Source: Cycas panzhihuaensis (lineage: Eukaryota; Cycadophyta). From it: DNA of 64,000 nucleotides. The position numbers were made by a program, and so were the translations under genes. Below the pieces are notes generated by a model. The model saw only the letters and a program-made list of their open reading frames with translations, had not been told where the DNA came from and did no database searches. The stretch lies in NCBI GenBank assembly GCA_023213395.1, contig CM041465.1, forward strand, positions 142,855,741 through 142,919,740, given 5' to 3'. Positions 10,157-21,118 of this stretch are shown one piece after another; the first letter of the stretch is position 1; each line of letters starts with the position of its first letter.

Positions 10157-13050
10157 TATAAAAGGAACTTTAGTATATAATAAAAAAACTATGATTTTCA
10201 AATAAAAAGATAAATCCTTAAATGAGCACTTATGATTTTTAATACACTTATGATAAATGAAGTAAATGATAAAGATATTCCTTCTAAATAAACCAAAAAG
10301 AATATAAGCCAATGCCTTTTAAAAATAATTAATCAATGATGAAAATAAATTATTAATGATGTGGTCTTGCTTAGGGTTTTGAAAGGTTCTTTTATCCACT
10401 AAAAAGAAGGACAATATCCAATAAGTAAGATTAAATAAATGATATAATAAAATTTTGAAAAAAAATATTCAAGCAATAACTACTTTTGATAAACCAAAAA
10501 GGAATGCTAATATGCAAATCAATACCTTTGAAATTGAAATAATTTTTTGAAAAATAAAGTGCACAAGCAACTATATGCAGCTTTTATAAATGTAACAATG
10601 AATTAATAAAGCTTCTAATATTAAATGTCCTTAAATTAAGAATATCAAGTGAACTTTTGATGTATATAACTTTAGAAAGGGCTTGTAATTATGTTTTTGC
10701 TATGCACTTTTCAAAAAATATGCCTTTAGAATGAATAATAAACTAATGAACTTAGGATATATGAAGATGATTGTAAATATTCTTAAAATAAGATGAATAA
10801 ACAAGAAAAAATTCCTTTGTAGGTTTATAAACAAACTAGGTAGAATCTTTCATGCAAAGTAAATAAGACCCTTAAGCATACAAATTTGAAATAAAGTGCC
10901 CTTGATAATGAAAAAATAGAGAAGATTGATAAGATTATTTTATCTAAGCTTTAAACTTCAAACAAATAAAGAATAACTTGAGTAAAGAACTAAGCTATTT
11001 GAAATGAAAAATAAGTAATTATTCATTTGAAAAGGTAAAAATAAGGAGTTAAAATGTAGATTTGCCTTTAGTAATATAAATGCTTGAAAGGAGATAACTT
11101 TCTTATTGAAAATAAATAATCAGAATATAAAGAAATACCCGTTTTAATATGTAAGCCCACTTCGCTTGTTAATCATTTTAGTTGTATGAAATCTATCTTC
11201 TGTTATAAGACAGCTTATAAAAATTATACGAGGGCCAAATAAAAGCTTCAAATATGTATAATAAATAATCAATAAAGTAAATATAACCTAGTTGAAATAA
11301 AAATTCCTTAAAGAGTTAAGGAAATAAACCTGTTAAGGTAAAACTGAATGCTAAAGTTTACTAGCTCCAAAGTCTTGCTAAACAATATCAAATTAAATGA
11401 AACTATACCAAATTAAAGAATATTAAAATATCTTTCCAACAGATTTAACCATTTAGAAAACAGGCTCCTTCAATTCAAGATATTAATAATCAAGTGAAAT
11501 GACCCTTTTTTGGGATTTAACCGAATCCATGGGGCTTAAAAAGTTACAAAATGCTAATAAAAACTTTATGAAATAATGTAAAGAAGATTAGATATAAATT
11601 AGAAGCTTCTTAGTATGCCTTAAGTCAATTAAACTTGAGAAATAATGTTTTAAAAAATATAAAATAATGAAGAACTAGGAGCACTTGAGTACCTTAACAT
11701 TATCAACTTTGAATATCTACAAAAAAAGGCTTTAAAAATTATAAATAAATATATCAATACAAGGAGAAATAGGCCAGCTTTCTAACAAAATTAACAGATT
11801 TAAAATCTAATGTCAAATAGAAGAGTTATGCAAAAAATGGTGAGGGGTCCTCTTCATATTTAATAAATCAAAGACTAAAAAAAGGTTGACTTTAGATAAT
11901 TAAAAATAGGTCAAATCAAATCAAAAAATAGTAAGTAACTAGTCTACACTATAGCCCTCAAAATTTCAGTCACAATGGAATAGGTTTCATTAGAAACCGG
12001 TACTCCAACGAAAAGATATAGTAAAAAAATATTAGGTATCCTTTATATGAAAAATGAATTAAAAAAATAAGAAGGAAATTTTTATAAGGTTGAAATAGCT
12101 CCTTTAAAACGAAGCTCAAAGTCACATGAACATGATGGGAGTAGGGGCTAGCTCTTAAAGGGAGCTTAGCTTAACAAAAGGAATTGAAAATTTATAAATA
12201 ATATTTAAATTTTTATAAACTTTAGTAATGATAAAAAATTAACATAATTTAAAAAGTCGAATTGAACCAGACATGAACGGTGACCTGCACACATAGAGAA
12301 GGATGAGCATGATCAATCAAATCAATTGATTCTCACTCAGGAAAGGATATAGAAGGGGGGGTGATCAATCCTCCAAGCCAGAAGAGCTAGAAGACTGAAG
12401 AAGACGCGAACGACACTATAGAACAAAGACAAAATTGATAAAAAAGAGATGAAATTACTTTGTCAATTATATATCTGAGCTAGAGGGACTCTACTGAGGA
12501 CACTCAGGTAGAGAAAACAAGATTGTATAAAAAAATTTCAAAAATATTTAAAAAAATAATGAAAAACTGTGAAGAAACCTTCAAACAAGAGTTGAGATAT
12601 TTCTCTGTAAGCTATGAAATGAGATGAAATTTAACAGGCAGTGAGGTATCCTGAGCAGCAAAGGGCTCATAAAGTTTCACGGTGAGTTGATGCTTGTGTG
12701 CTAAGAATAGACTTGCAGACCAAAAAGAAGCCAAATGAAGTGACTGGAGAACAAATTGAAAAAACTCACAGCAAAATCAATGAAAATACAAACAATTTCT
12801 TCCACTAGCTCACTAGTTCAACTAGGAACACAATGAGTAGTCATATGCTTAGTTTTTAAGTGCTAGATTTGATGCATAGGCCTACCAAATCAAGGCTATA
12901 TAGTCACCCAAAACTAATCGTCAGATACAAAACATGAATTAAAAATATTAACTGAAATAACTTTAGAATATATAAAGTTAAACTTTAATATATTGAAACC
13001 AAACCAACATAGCTGAAGATGAGATGTGAGATAACCAAGTAATAGCGTGG
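10157..13050 (-). other. Leader of element D, non-coding
   Basis: About 2.9 kb of A-rich DNA with no credible coding frame. It is homologous in scattered blocks to the leader of element C (34555-37301), for instance TTGCACACA-type and GAGGGGG…TGATCCTCC-type stretches near 12290-12380 and 36490-36580. Confidence 0.55.
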
Positions 13051-13051
13051 T

Positions 13052-13063
13052 GCTCTAATACCA
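13052..13063 (-). promoter_or_regulatory. Primer binding site of element D
   Basis: The minus strand reads TGGTATTAGAGC, one change from the tRNA-Met site. It is separated from the LTR-like sequence by two bases, as in element C. Confidence 0.75.
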
Positions 13064-13065
13064 AA

Positions 13066-13560
13066 TGTGGGTTGTAGAGGAGTAGAGTGGGACTCACAAT
13101 GAATGCATCTTGAGTTAACATGTGATTTCCAATAGTCTTTACCAAACCGCTGAAGAGGGTGAAATTTGAACAGTTATGAAGGCAACTTAGCCTTAGGTCC
13201 TCCATCTTTAACTGATTGAAGAAGATGACAATAGGACCATCATACTCTGTCTCATTCGTGAAATCTCCTTGTGGGCACAAAAGGACAAGAGTAAGTCTCT
13301 GCTCTATCCCATTTATAAAAATCCCTTGTGGGAACGAAAGGATAAGGGTTGTATCATTTTGGAAAATTAGAACCTATGAAAACCCAAAAAACCATGGGGG
13401 ATGACCAAATGGTATATGGAGACTTAGTAGATTTTAGCTACAAAATTTATTGTACTAATTGGCTATATAGATTCATTTAAAGAGTCACTTAATCCAGGTT
13501 AGTAGATTAGAAAATCTGTGGGTTTTCTTCCCCACGAGGGTTTCCCACAAAAGTGTCATA
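13066..13560 (-). repeat. LTR-like sequence at the 5' side of D, of a different family
   Basis: It sits where D's 5' LTR should be (ending CA two bases before the primer site) but does not resemble 9131-9443 or the element C LTRs. On the minus strand it has a TATA-like TTTTTATAAATGG near 13305-13318, and two CCCACAAGG-type motifs near 13265-13335. A GTGGGAAACCCTCGTGGGG stretch lies near 13530-13552. This looks like an LTR from another copia family. The right boundary is a guess. Confidence 0.45.
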
Positions 13561-13637
13561 GTAGTTTACTTTATAAGAAACTCAAATGAAGACCTCATAG
13601 GATAGAATAAAACAGGATGAAATAACCTTCTACCATT

Positions 13638-13647
13638 AAAGAGGAGA
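13638..13647 (+). promoter_or_regulatory. Polypurine tract of element B
   Basis: AAAGAGGAGA lies directly upstream of the right-hand B LTR, as expected for the primer of plus-strand synthesis. Confidence 0.65.
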
Positions 13648-13944
13648 TTGAAACAGGTTAATGTTACAAGGTCATTACATTAGTTGATTATTTCTAAAAA
13701 GGATCTTAAGTGAACTTTAAATTAGATCACTTAAGTGAAATGCACTTTCATGTGCATTATGTGTAATTTCATTTCACCTAACTCTAATGCTCCCTCTGTT
13801 AATATAAAAGTAAAAGCTCAATGGAGGAGGCTCATTCTTACCTTTCTATTTTGTGAGAGCTACTCTTTCTCTCAAGTCTCTCTTGCTCCCATGTTTGCCT
13901 TTGTGTTTAGTGCATGCAGATGAAGGATAGATCCACTCTTTTTA
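13647..13944 (+). repeat. 3' LTR of element B
   Basis: A direct repeat of 2319-2618, preceded by a purine tract and followed by the displaced end of element A's 5' LTR (13945-13966). The similarity runs from TGAAACAGGTTAATG to CCACTCTTTTTA. Confidence 0.8.
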
Positions 13945-13966
13945 GTTTTCATTTCTAATTCTAACA
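13945..13966 (+). repeat. Displaced 3' end of element A's 5' LTR
   Basis: GTTTTCATTTCTAATTCTAACA aligns with the end of the right-hand A LTR (…TTTGCATTTCTTGTTCTAATA, ending 16876). It is followed directly by a primer site. Joined to 2316, the LTR end becomes collinear with the right copy. Confidence 0.7.
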
Positions 13967-13980
13967 TGGTATCAAAGTCC
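13967..13980 (+). promoter_or_regulatory. Primer binding site of element A
   Basis: TGGTATCAAAGTCC, a tRNA-Met-type primer site with one change in the core. It comes directly after the terminal CA of A's restored LTR. Confidence 0.75.
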
Positions 13981-14761
13981 AAGGTTTAATCCTTGGGGAC
14001 GCCATTACAAACCTTGGTACATGTTATCCTTGTTTTGATCTTTAAGCCTTGTAATTTTTTTTATGTGCCTACTTTGTGACTTAGTCAATTGAAGATCATT
14101 TCAAGTTATATCTTATGCATATTTTGTTATGGGATTGTTATCAAGTTTTAAAGGGCTATTTTAATGTTGATGTAAGTCTACTTTCAATCCCTTTTTTGAA
14201 GCTTTTTAAAGTTGTTTGAAGCCTGTTGAAGCTACTCAAGTGGACATCTTCTATGCATGTGGCACCATAATAATATTACATGCAGGTGAAAGTCTACAAA
14301 AAGACCTTAGACAAATTCTAATTATTGGAAGACCATCTTTATTGCACGTCAATGGACAAGAATGTAACCAGATCATTGACAATAGTTGAGAGAGTCTTTC
14401 TTGGCCAAGAGTGATTCTATTTTGAAAGGTTTTATAGATCTACATGTGGATAAAGGTCATGTATTTTTCTACTGATATGTACTCTCCTGATATTAAAAAT
14501 ATTTTAAAAAAAATATTGTATTTAAGGCCTCTAAAATCTGGTCTATGTTCTTATGTATTAAAACAAAAAAAAAAAGGGCCTACCAAATCTGTTTGTTGGT
14601 GAGCAACCATTTACCGGATCTATGGAGAGAAGGAATGTAGATGAAGAGCTTTCAGGATGTGGTGGATAATGTTTTCTGGGCTCACTCAGAGCTTCTCTAT
14701 AACCTTGCTTGTGGCAAAAGTGTAGATGTACTCTAATTTGTTATTGTTCTAATCTTTAAAC
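13981..14761 (+). other. Internal region of element A upstream of the captured gene
   Basis: No protein similarity is seen. It includes TTTTT- and A-rich stretches near 14050 and 14560. It may be A's original leader plus 5' UTR of the captured gene; the join cannot be placed. Confidence 0.4.
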
Positions 14762-15345
14762 ATGGGGAAGGTCTTTGCTGGTGTTTGGTTAGTGTGCTTA
14801 GTAGCCCTTCTATCTTCTTTATGTCTACCTTGTGTTGAAAGAATGATGTGGAATAGAAGGGAACATTCCCACAAAAATAAACCCCAAATCTTTGAATTAA
14901 GCAAAGATAATCTATATGTCAATATCTCCAACTGGGGTGTTACCATCATCTCCTTACTCCTCCCTGATGCAAAAGGTCATCTAGCAGATGTAGTTCTTAG
15001 TTTCAACACCCTCACTCCGTACATAAATGGTAACTAGCCTTATTTTGGTGCCCTCGTAGGGCATGTAGCCAATCACATTGAGAATGCATGGTTCATGCTC
15101 AACGAGATTACATACCACTTGCTTATAGATGACAGTGACAATACACTTCATGGAGGAATAAGGGGATTTGATAAGGTATTATGGAATATTAGAGAGAAGA
15201 AACTAGGAGGGAGGAATCCATTCATCTATTTCCATAGCTTTAATGGTGAACAAGGATTCCTTGGTGATCTTGATGTATCTGGATGCTCTACCTTTTACTT
15301 CAGCTTGCAGACCTACAAATATAGAAATGATAATGTTAAGATTTG
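14762..15345 (+). pseudogene. Aldose 1-epimerase (galactose mutarotase) fragment captured inside element A
   Basis: From ATG at 14762 a hydrophobic signal-peptide-like stretch (VFAGVWLVCLVALLSSLCLP) leads into the N-terminal half of a plant aldose 1-epimerase. Readable blocks are NWGVTIISLLLPDAKGHLADVV, TPYINGN, PYFGALVGHVANHI (family GRVANRI), NTLHGG with the first catalytic His, RGFDKVLWNIRE and FNGEQGFLGDLDVS. The enzyme family interconverts alpha and beta anomers of hexoses. The second catalytic His (HTYWNL block) and the catalytic Glu are absent, so this is about the first half only. An in-frame TAG lies at 15035-15037. No intron interrupts roughly 580 bp. It lies between A's PBS and 3' LTR, on the same strand. 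Functional expression is very unlikely. Confidence 0.85.
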
Positions 15346-15485
15346 ATAGTGGCACCTTGCACTTCATTATCATGGTGGCTAAATTTGCACTCAATGGTAA
15401 TGTAGAAATAACCAATGGTAGCCCTTCATGCTTCGTCAATGGCAGTTGCATAGGTGCCCTACAAATAATTGACATAGAACCCTAA
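15346..15485 (+). other. Open segment after the epimerase fragment, unrecognised
   Basis: A frame shifted from the epimerase stays open to 15485, with text such as LNGNVEITNGSPSCFVNGSC. I do not recognise the family. It could be epimerase 3' sequence scrambled by indels, or a second captured gene piece. Confidence 0.3.
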
Positions 15486-16573
15486 ATGATTTAGGATTAA
15501 TATTATTTTATTAATCAACCTTATATTTTTGGGCATCAATCTTTATTAAAAGGGCTTATATTTTTTTAATTTAAAAAATGAATTTAATTATATTGTATAA
15601 TCATTTTAAGTTTGGTTAGACCCTATCTCTTAGCCCCACATCACATGAGATTTACACATGACCCTCTAACCAGTAGCTAAAGGGGCTTAATGTCTATTCT
15701 TCATCATTTTTGGAGTACTTATCACCTTTTTGACCATATCTTGAGCTTGGGAGCTATGTTTTCTATCTTGTCTATTGTGTTGGGTCTATAACAGAGAGAC
15801 CTTTAATTTGACAGGTTACTTGATATATTTTTGAGCTATTTCCATGAAGAATTTTTAGTTCAAAGTCAAAAATTCATACTTTTCTTCATTTTTTCTTAGC
15901 TTCTTTAGGCACATATTGCATTTTTGAGGCCTTATGATGTGGTGTACCCCAAATGGGAGGGATAAAATATACCATAGTCATATTTTTTAGCTCTTCAAGA
16001 ACGCATTGAGCTCATTTTGTACTTTATTATATGAGAGAGAGTCATATATGATATACTCGAGTCACATCTATCATTTTAAGTCATGTATAAATATTTATTT
16101 CTAGTTATTTTGTCGATGGTGGAAAGTTGTATAGCCCAAAGAGGCATCTTTTAATTCGTGTGGCAAGTTTTAGGCCATAATACCCATTATGTTTTTGGCC
16201 ATTAGATGTTGAAGAAGTGATAGTCCTATTGAGCAAGAGGTAGGATACACTTTTAAAGCTACTCTTACCTACCATGTGCTATTGATATATATATATTTTT
16301 TGCTTGCACTCCCATATGAGCAAGGGGTAGGACCTTTTTCAGCTACTCTTACTAGCTCCTGATTGATCCATGTACACAAAGGGAGTTCCTACCTAATTGG
16401 TGGTTGCAATGACTGAGGAACCATACATTCTGGTAGATGGACTCCACTTCATATGGACATGGGCAGTTTTTTATTCATGTATAGCAACATTTATAATCTA
16501 ACAAACTTTTGAAGACTTGAGCTTATCATTTGATGTGACAATATTTTATGTAATTGACTATTACAAGGAAATA
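15486..16573. other. 3' internal region of element A, no gene seen
   Basis: No coding similarity on either strand. The purine tract expected before the 3' LTR is weak (ACAAGGAAATA, 16563-16573). Confidence 0.45.
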
Positions 16574-16876
16574 TTTTAGGTATAATGCCCAATTATATTA
16601 ATCTTATGTAAATTCTCTCTATTCTTTGTATTTTTATATTAGAGGATTTGGGTTATCTAGATATATGTGCCACCTCTAAGATGACCAATGGGGTTCTCTC
16701 ACTAGTGGTGAGTATGTATTATAAGTATGTACTCTTCATTCTCTTTAATTGAGTTTTGGCTAATGCTCCACATAAGGTATTCATGTTGTACATACTTCAT
16801 TTCTTTTGTACTTTATTATTTATCATTCACTCACCATTTGATATTTGATGTATAATTTGCATTTCTTGTTCTAATA
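16574..16876 (+). repeat. 3' LTR of element A (A2)
   Basis: A direct repeat of 2035-2316 plus 13945-13966. The copies share GCCACCTCTAAG, GGGTTCTCTCACTAGTGGTGAG and CATGTTGTACATACTT. It is flanked by ATGTG on the right, against ATATG to the left of A1. The sequence after it is the continuation of copia H. Confidence 0.8.
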
Positions 16877-19163
16877 ATGTGGATAGTAAAATATTATACA
16901 AAGGACTTAGCCATGTGAACTTTAATAGTTTATCCTTAATGAAGAAGATGGACATAGTGATTGGACTATCTAATATTAAGCATAGCAAGGAAATATATGA
17001 AGGGTGTATACTTGGGAAACAATAAAGGGAAGATTTCTTTAATGAAAGCTATAGGGCCCATGGGCCCCTTCAATTAGTATATACAAACTTGTGTGGTCTA
17101 ATGGACATGGATTCACTTGGAAGAGTTAAGTATTTTATAACATTTATTGATGATTTTAGAAGGATAACTTAGGTTTACTCTCCCAAGTTCAAGTCAAATG
17201 CATTATAATACTTCATTGACTTTAGAAGTATAGTTAAAAGATAAAGTGGATTTCAAAAATTAACTCTAAGATTAGATGATGAGGGAGAATTCATTTCAAA
17301 TAAATCTACAAATATTTTAGAATAAGGAAACAACTCACAAATCTGTATACTTCTTAACAAAATAAGGTTGTAGAAAGAAAAAATAGGACAATTATTGAAA
17401 TAACAAGACGTTTGCTTAAGGACAATCATTTAAGCAATGAATATTAAGCAAAAGTTGTACATATAATTATTTATTTATTGAACAAATATACCACTAAAAT
17501 AGTTATATGGGATATATCTAAAGAAATTTAGGATAGGTTATAAGCTAATCATTAAACACTTAAGAGATTTTAGGTGTATAGCTTATACACATATCCTAGA
17601 TCAAAGAAGAATAAAATTAAATGATAAAAGTACCAAATATATATTTATAGGATATAATGACTTTTCTAGATCTTATAAACTTTATAATCTAAAAGGTAAA
17701 AAGATTATTATGAGTAGGGGTGTCATCTTCAAGGATGATAAATTTTATCAAGAAGTTGCTAAAAAAGATAAGGGTAAAAATATCATAGTTGAAGTAGACT
17801 CAAACTCAAATGGTATAAATATACCTAATGTAAATGAAGCAGGACCTTGTACTACAAGTTAAAAAGTCTAAAAATGGGTACAAAGGGCTCAAATTCCTTA
17901 GTATATTTTAGATACCAACTTTGAGAGAAGAACTATAAGATCTCAAAGGATGAATTTTATACTTATAGCTCAAGTTATGGAGTCTAATAAGTCTCACAAC
18001 TTTGAAGAGATAGGCAATTAAGATAAATAAAAGAATATAATAAGAGAAGAGTATAATACCTTAGTGAAAAATGACACATGAGAATTAGTAGATCTACCAC
18101 CTAATAAAAATGCAATTAGAACAAAATGGGCCTATAAGATTAAGTATAAATCAAATGGGTCTATTTATAAATATAAGATAAGGTTAGTTATAAAGGGCTA
18201 TGCTCAAATTGAGGGCATAGATTATAATGAGATATTTACACTTGTTGCAAGGCTAAAAGTAATCAAATTAATCATGGCCTTAATTGCATAACAAAATTGG
18301 ATAGTACATCAAATAGATGTAAAAAGTACCTTCTTGAATAACTATGTAAATAAGGAAATTTATGTCCAATAACCCAAGGGGTTTGAAGTGAAAGGAGAAT
18401 AGGACAAGGTCTACAAACTTAAAAAGACCTTACATGGACTCAAGCAAGTGCTTAGAGTATGGTACTCTGGGATTGATAAATATTTCAAGGATAAATAATT
18501 CCAAAGAAGCTAATCAAACCCTAATTTATACACAAAACTAGAAGAAAGCTCAATACTAATTATGGGCTTATATGTGGATGACCTAGTATACACTGAAAAT
18601 AGTGATCACTTGTCCCAAAGATTTAAGTAAGATATATATAAGGAATTTGAGATGATAGACTTGGGACTAATGTAGTACTTCTTAGGCATTGAAGTATGGC
18701 AAGATGAAAAGAAGATATTTATTTCCAAAAGGAAGTATACATTAGATATGTTATACAAATTCAACATGAGTAGTTATAAGCCACTTGTAACACTAATAAA
18801 GGCTAGGTTAAAATTGTCTAAATTTAAGGAATTAGAATCAATTGATCCTGCACTTTATAGATAGTTGATTAGGAATATGATTTACTTAACTTCAACTTGA
18901 CCAAACATCATGTACATAATTAGTATGGTTTTCATATTTATGTATAAGCCTAAGGTAAAATATTAGCAAGTAGCCAAAAGAATTCTTAAGTATCTTAAAG
19001 GTGCTATTAGATATGGATTATATTGTAGGTTATCAAGGGATCATAAGTTAATTAGCTATATAGACTTAGACTAGGTTGGTTGTATAGATGATAAGAAATC
19101 TACTTCAGGGTATACATTTAATTTGGGTTCAGTAATAATAGCATGGAGTTCAAAGATGTTGAA
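16877..19163 (+). pseudogene. Copia element H, right piece: GAG-pre-integrase, integrase, RT, RNase H
   Basis: Mostly one long plus-strand frame with scattered stops. Order: GLSHVNFNSLSLMKKMDIV (16905-16960), CILGKQ, YTNLCGLMD (about 17080), FITFIDDF integrase core (17130-17155), integrase C-terminus LNKYTTKIVIW and RDFRCIAYTHI (about 17470-17595). The RT has DLPPNKNAIRTKWAYKIKY (about 18090-18150), KGYAQIEGIDYNEIF, HQIDVKSTFLN, LKKTLHGLKQ and an intact LYVDDL (about 18570-18587). The RNase H has KKSTSGYTF and AWSSK (about 19095-19160). Some stops replace Trp codons (for example before VYSPKFK and ELVDLP), others Gln or Arg. It ends abruptly where element K's LTR begins. Confidence 0.85.
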
Positions 19164-19805
19164 AAAATTGGGTCCCAATAGCCAAAAACTACCACCAAGA
19201 TCTAAACTATTTTTCAACTAGTTATAAGAATTGAAACTAAAATTTAACATACAAATTCTTAAACAAAAGATAATATAATAAATAAATTAGAAAACCAAAG
19301 TATCATATATACACCATATATAATGTGGTAAAACTTAGCAGTGTACTAGAGAAACATCCACATAGTAAAGGTATCGATCTTTATTATTCAAGAATATAGA
19401 AATATACATAATATGTACTAAAATACTCACAATAATAATAACCACATGCCTCTTCTTAATACAATATATTTAATATATCAAATACCATTAACGCAATAAA
19501 AAAACACCTTAAATTGGGCTATATGAGAGAGTCATATAAGGCACAAATCTCAACCATCAAATCTAGGGTATTTTAAATGAACAACCCTAATTCTCTTTAC
19601 AATTTAGTTTGCTTTACAATGTTAGCTTTTTGGGTTGGGGGATACCACCCTCGAATCCCCTCTTTATAGGGGGGTGGGGTCTACACCCCCCGTACCTCCT
19701 AGCTAAAAGGGATCTTGCTCCATTTGGATCCCCCTATGAAAGTTTAAAGGGGAAACTGGTCTACTAACCTGTAAAAAATTTTACCTTTAAAATATTGTTG
19801 TCACA
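19164..19805 (-). repeat. 3' LTR of copia remnant K
   Basis: On the minus strand it starts TGTGACAACAATATT (19805) after a purine-rich stretch at 19815-19828, which in turn follows an RNase H tail. It contains a TATAAA box at 19662-19668 inside a C-rich context. GC-rich inverted blocks lie around 19665-19690 (GGGGTGGGGTCTACACCCCCC). The left end is uncertain; H coding similarity stops near 19163. Confidence 0.5.
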
Positions 19806-19865
19806 TTATCTAATAATCTCCATCTTGATAAAAATTTACCTAATACATTTCTTGGACTATTCATC

Positions 19866-20055
19866 ACCTTTTCTATAAACTAAGAGAAGTCAAATACTGT
19901 TTGAACTTCTCTAATAGTACTGGTTTTATGAACAGTTTAGTATAATTCTATTTTGTGTTAACCTTCTCAAGTGCTACTCCACCTGCTTCCACAACCTATC
20001 TAATAAAATGGTACTTAAAAGCAATATGTTTTGTCTTACTAATCTGATGATTTTA
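19866..20055 (-). pseudogene. Copia remnant K, RNase H C-terminus
   Basis: The minus strand reads KHIAFKYHFIR.VVEAGGVALEKVNTK, then KLFIKPVLLEKFKQYLTSL. This is the family's conserved end (TKHI…HFIRE…V…ADILTKPL). Only this tail of the element remains; the rest is missing at 20055. Confidence 0.75.
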
Positions 20056-20100
20056 TTAAAAAGCACCTGCATCTCACATGCCTCAAGGACTCAACATCTT

Positions 20101-20111
20101 AGGGGAGGGGA
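20101..20111 (+). promoter_or_regulatory. Polypurine tract upstream of LTR F1
   Basis: AGGGGAGGGGA comes two bases before an LTR start (TATTATATAAC, family TGTTATATAAC). It marks F1 as a 3' LTR of a plus-strand element whose body is lost. Confidence 0.6.
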
Positions 20112-20113
20112 CC

Positions 20114-20529
20114 TATTATATAACTTATCTTGCTAAGTTATATAAACCATTATTATACAGAGAGCTATTAATAGGTTAAAATATAAGGTTAATTATGGAA
20201 CTTCATGCATGAGTTGACAAGTTGGCCAATGGTATGTAAGGCCATTATGCCGTCCAATAGAATGTAAGGCTACATAGGCCACCAATAGGATTACATGTAA
20301 AAGACCCTCTTTTGTCTATATAAGGGTCATAAATTATAAATGATGGTTATCTTAATGTAACTTTTTATAAAGATTGTGATGCAATGCTCTCTATTTTAGT
20401 GATCATTTAGTGCCTTGGTGTTCTTGTGAAGCTCTCAGTTAATTTGTATTCACTATTGGATAAAGCAACATGGTTATGATTGTCATTTTTTTGCTATCTC
20501 AAGGAGTGTTGGTGAGAAGAAATGTCCCA
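20114..20529 (+). repeat. LTR F1
   Basis: About 416 bp matching F2 at 62422-62819. Shared blocks are CCACCAATAG.ATTACAT, TCTAT.TAAGGGT.A..AATTATA and GATCATTT.GTGC. A TATATAAG box lies at 20317-20324. It is preceded by a PPT. Confidence 0.65.
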
Positions 20530-20531
20530 CA

Positions 20532-21118
20532 TATGGTTACAGGTTACATACATGATATAAATATAGTTATAGGATATAAGATATTTACATGTTACATGCA
20601 ATACTGCATATAGGATGCATACTATAAGTTACAGTTATAGCTTACAAGTTCCAATATATAAGATAAATATATGAGGACTTAAGATCAAAATCCAAGGATA
20701 TTAAATATTATAGAGGGATGTGAAAACATAATGTTTAATGTGGGCTCATTGTACATATATACTTATACCATTCACCTATTTCAAGATATGTGAGATACGT
20801 ATATATCCATGCTATCTCTTTATTGGATCATATAACATCTCATCATATTTGATAGGCTACTCATGAGGTGATTTTCACTATATATATACACTCATCAATT
20901 GAGAATTTGAGGAAAGAGAGAGGAGAAAGATGTAAACCTTATGATCATAAGCAGAGTCTTAACTCCACCTTCTCCCATGGTTTTTTACACAATGGGTTTT
21001 CCACATATAAATCTTAGTGTCTTGTGTTGATTATGCTTTTTGATGTTTGTTTTACATGTTTAATATTTTATGTGTATATACTCATGAGTTCATTATTCTT
21101 GCATCCATTATTTTAACA
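20532..21118 (+). repeat. LTR E (5' copy; left boundary uncertain)
   Basis: The right end is defined by the terminal CA at 21117-21118 followed by a primer site. It contains TATATATATACACTC at about 20881 and GAGAATTTGAGGAAAGAGAG upstream of the likely transcribed part. Its first ~120 bp are rich in TTACA/GTTACA repeats. No second copy is in the window. Confidence 0.5.

Larger units (their letters stand above)
9131..13560 (-). mobile_element. Gag-only LTR element D (nested in B)
   Basis: A minus-strand non-autonomous copia-like element of the same family as element C. It has a 3' LTR at 9131-9443, a PPT at 9444-9455, a gag-like gene abutting the PPT (about 9460-10156), a leader of about 2.9 kb (10157-13050) and a primer site at 13052-13063. 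No protease, integrase or polymerase is present. The internal part aligns with C up to the primer site, including the CACAATGAGTAGTCATAT and TATAAAGTT blocks. The LTR-like sequence beyond the primer site does not match the element's own 3' LTR, and the right boundary is approximate. Confidence 0.65.
2317..13944 (+). mobile_element. Copia element B (LTR, PBS, gag-pol, PPT, LTR), with D nested inside
   Basis: A Ty1/copia retrotransposon with a 5' LTR at 2319-2618, a primer site at 2621, decayed gag-pol at about 4760-9130, a polypurine tract at 13638 and a 3' LTR at 13647-13944. It lies inside the 5' LTR of element A. Its RNase H is broken at 9130 by the gag-only element D. The target duplication is unclear (TATAG on the left, TTTAG on the right at best). 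LTR divergence and many stops make it old and inactive. Confidence 0.75.

Noticed and set aside
12978-13280. 100-residue minus-strand open frame
   Set aside because: It runs across the primer site of element D into LTR-like DNA and resembles no protein.
14762-15345. Functional aldose 1-epimerase gene
   Set aside because: In-frame stop at 15035, the second catalytic His and the Glu are missing, and it is enclosed by LTRs.
20507-21118. LTR E starting at TGTTGGTGAGAAG (20507)
   Set aside because: The same position aligns with the end of LTR F2, so this TG belongs to F1 rather than to the start of E.
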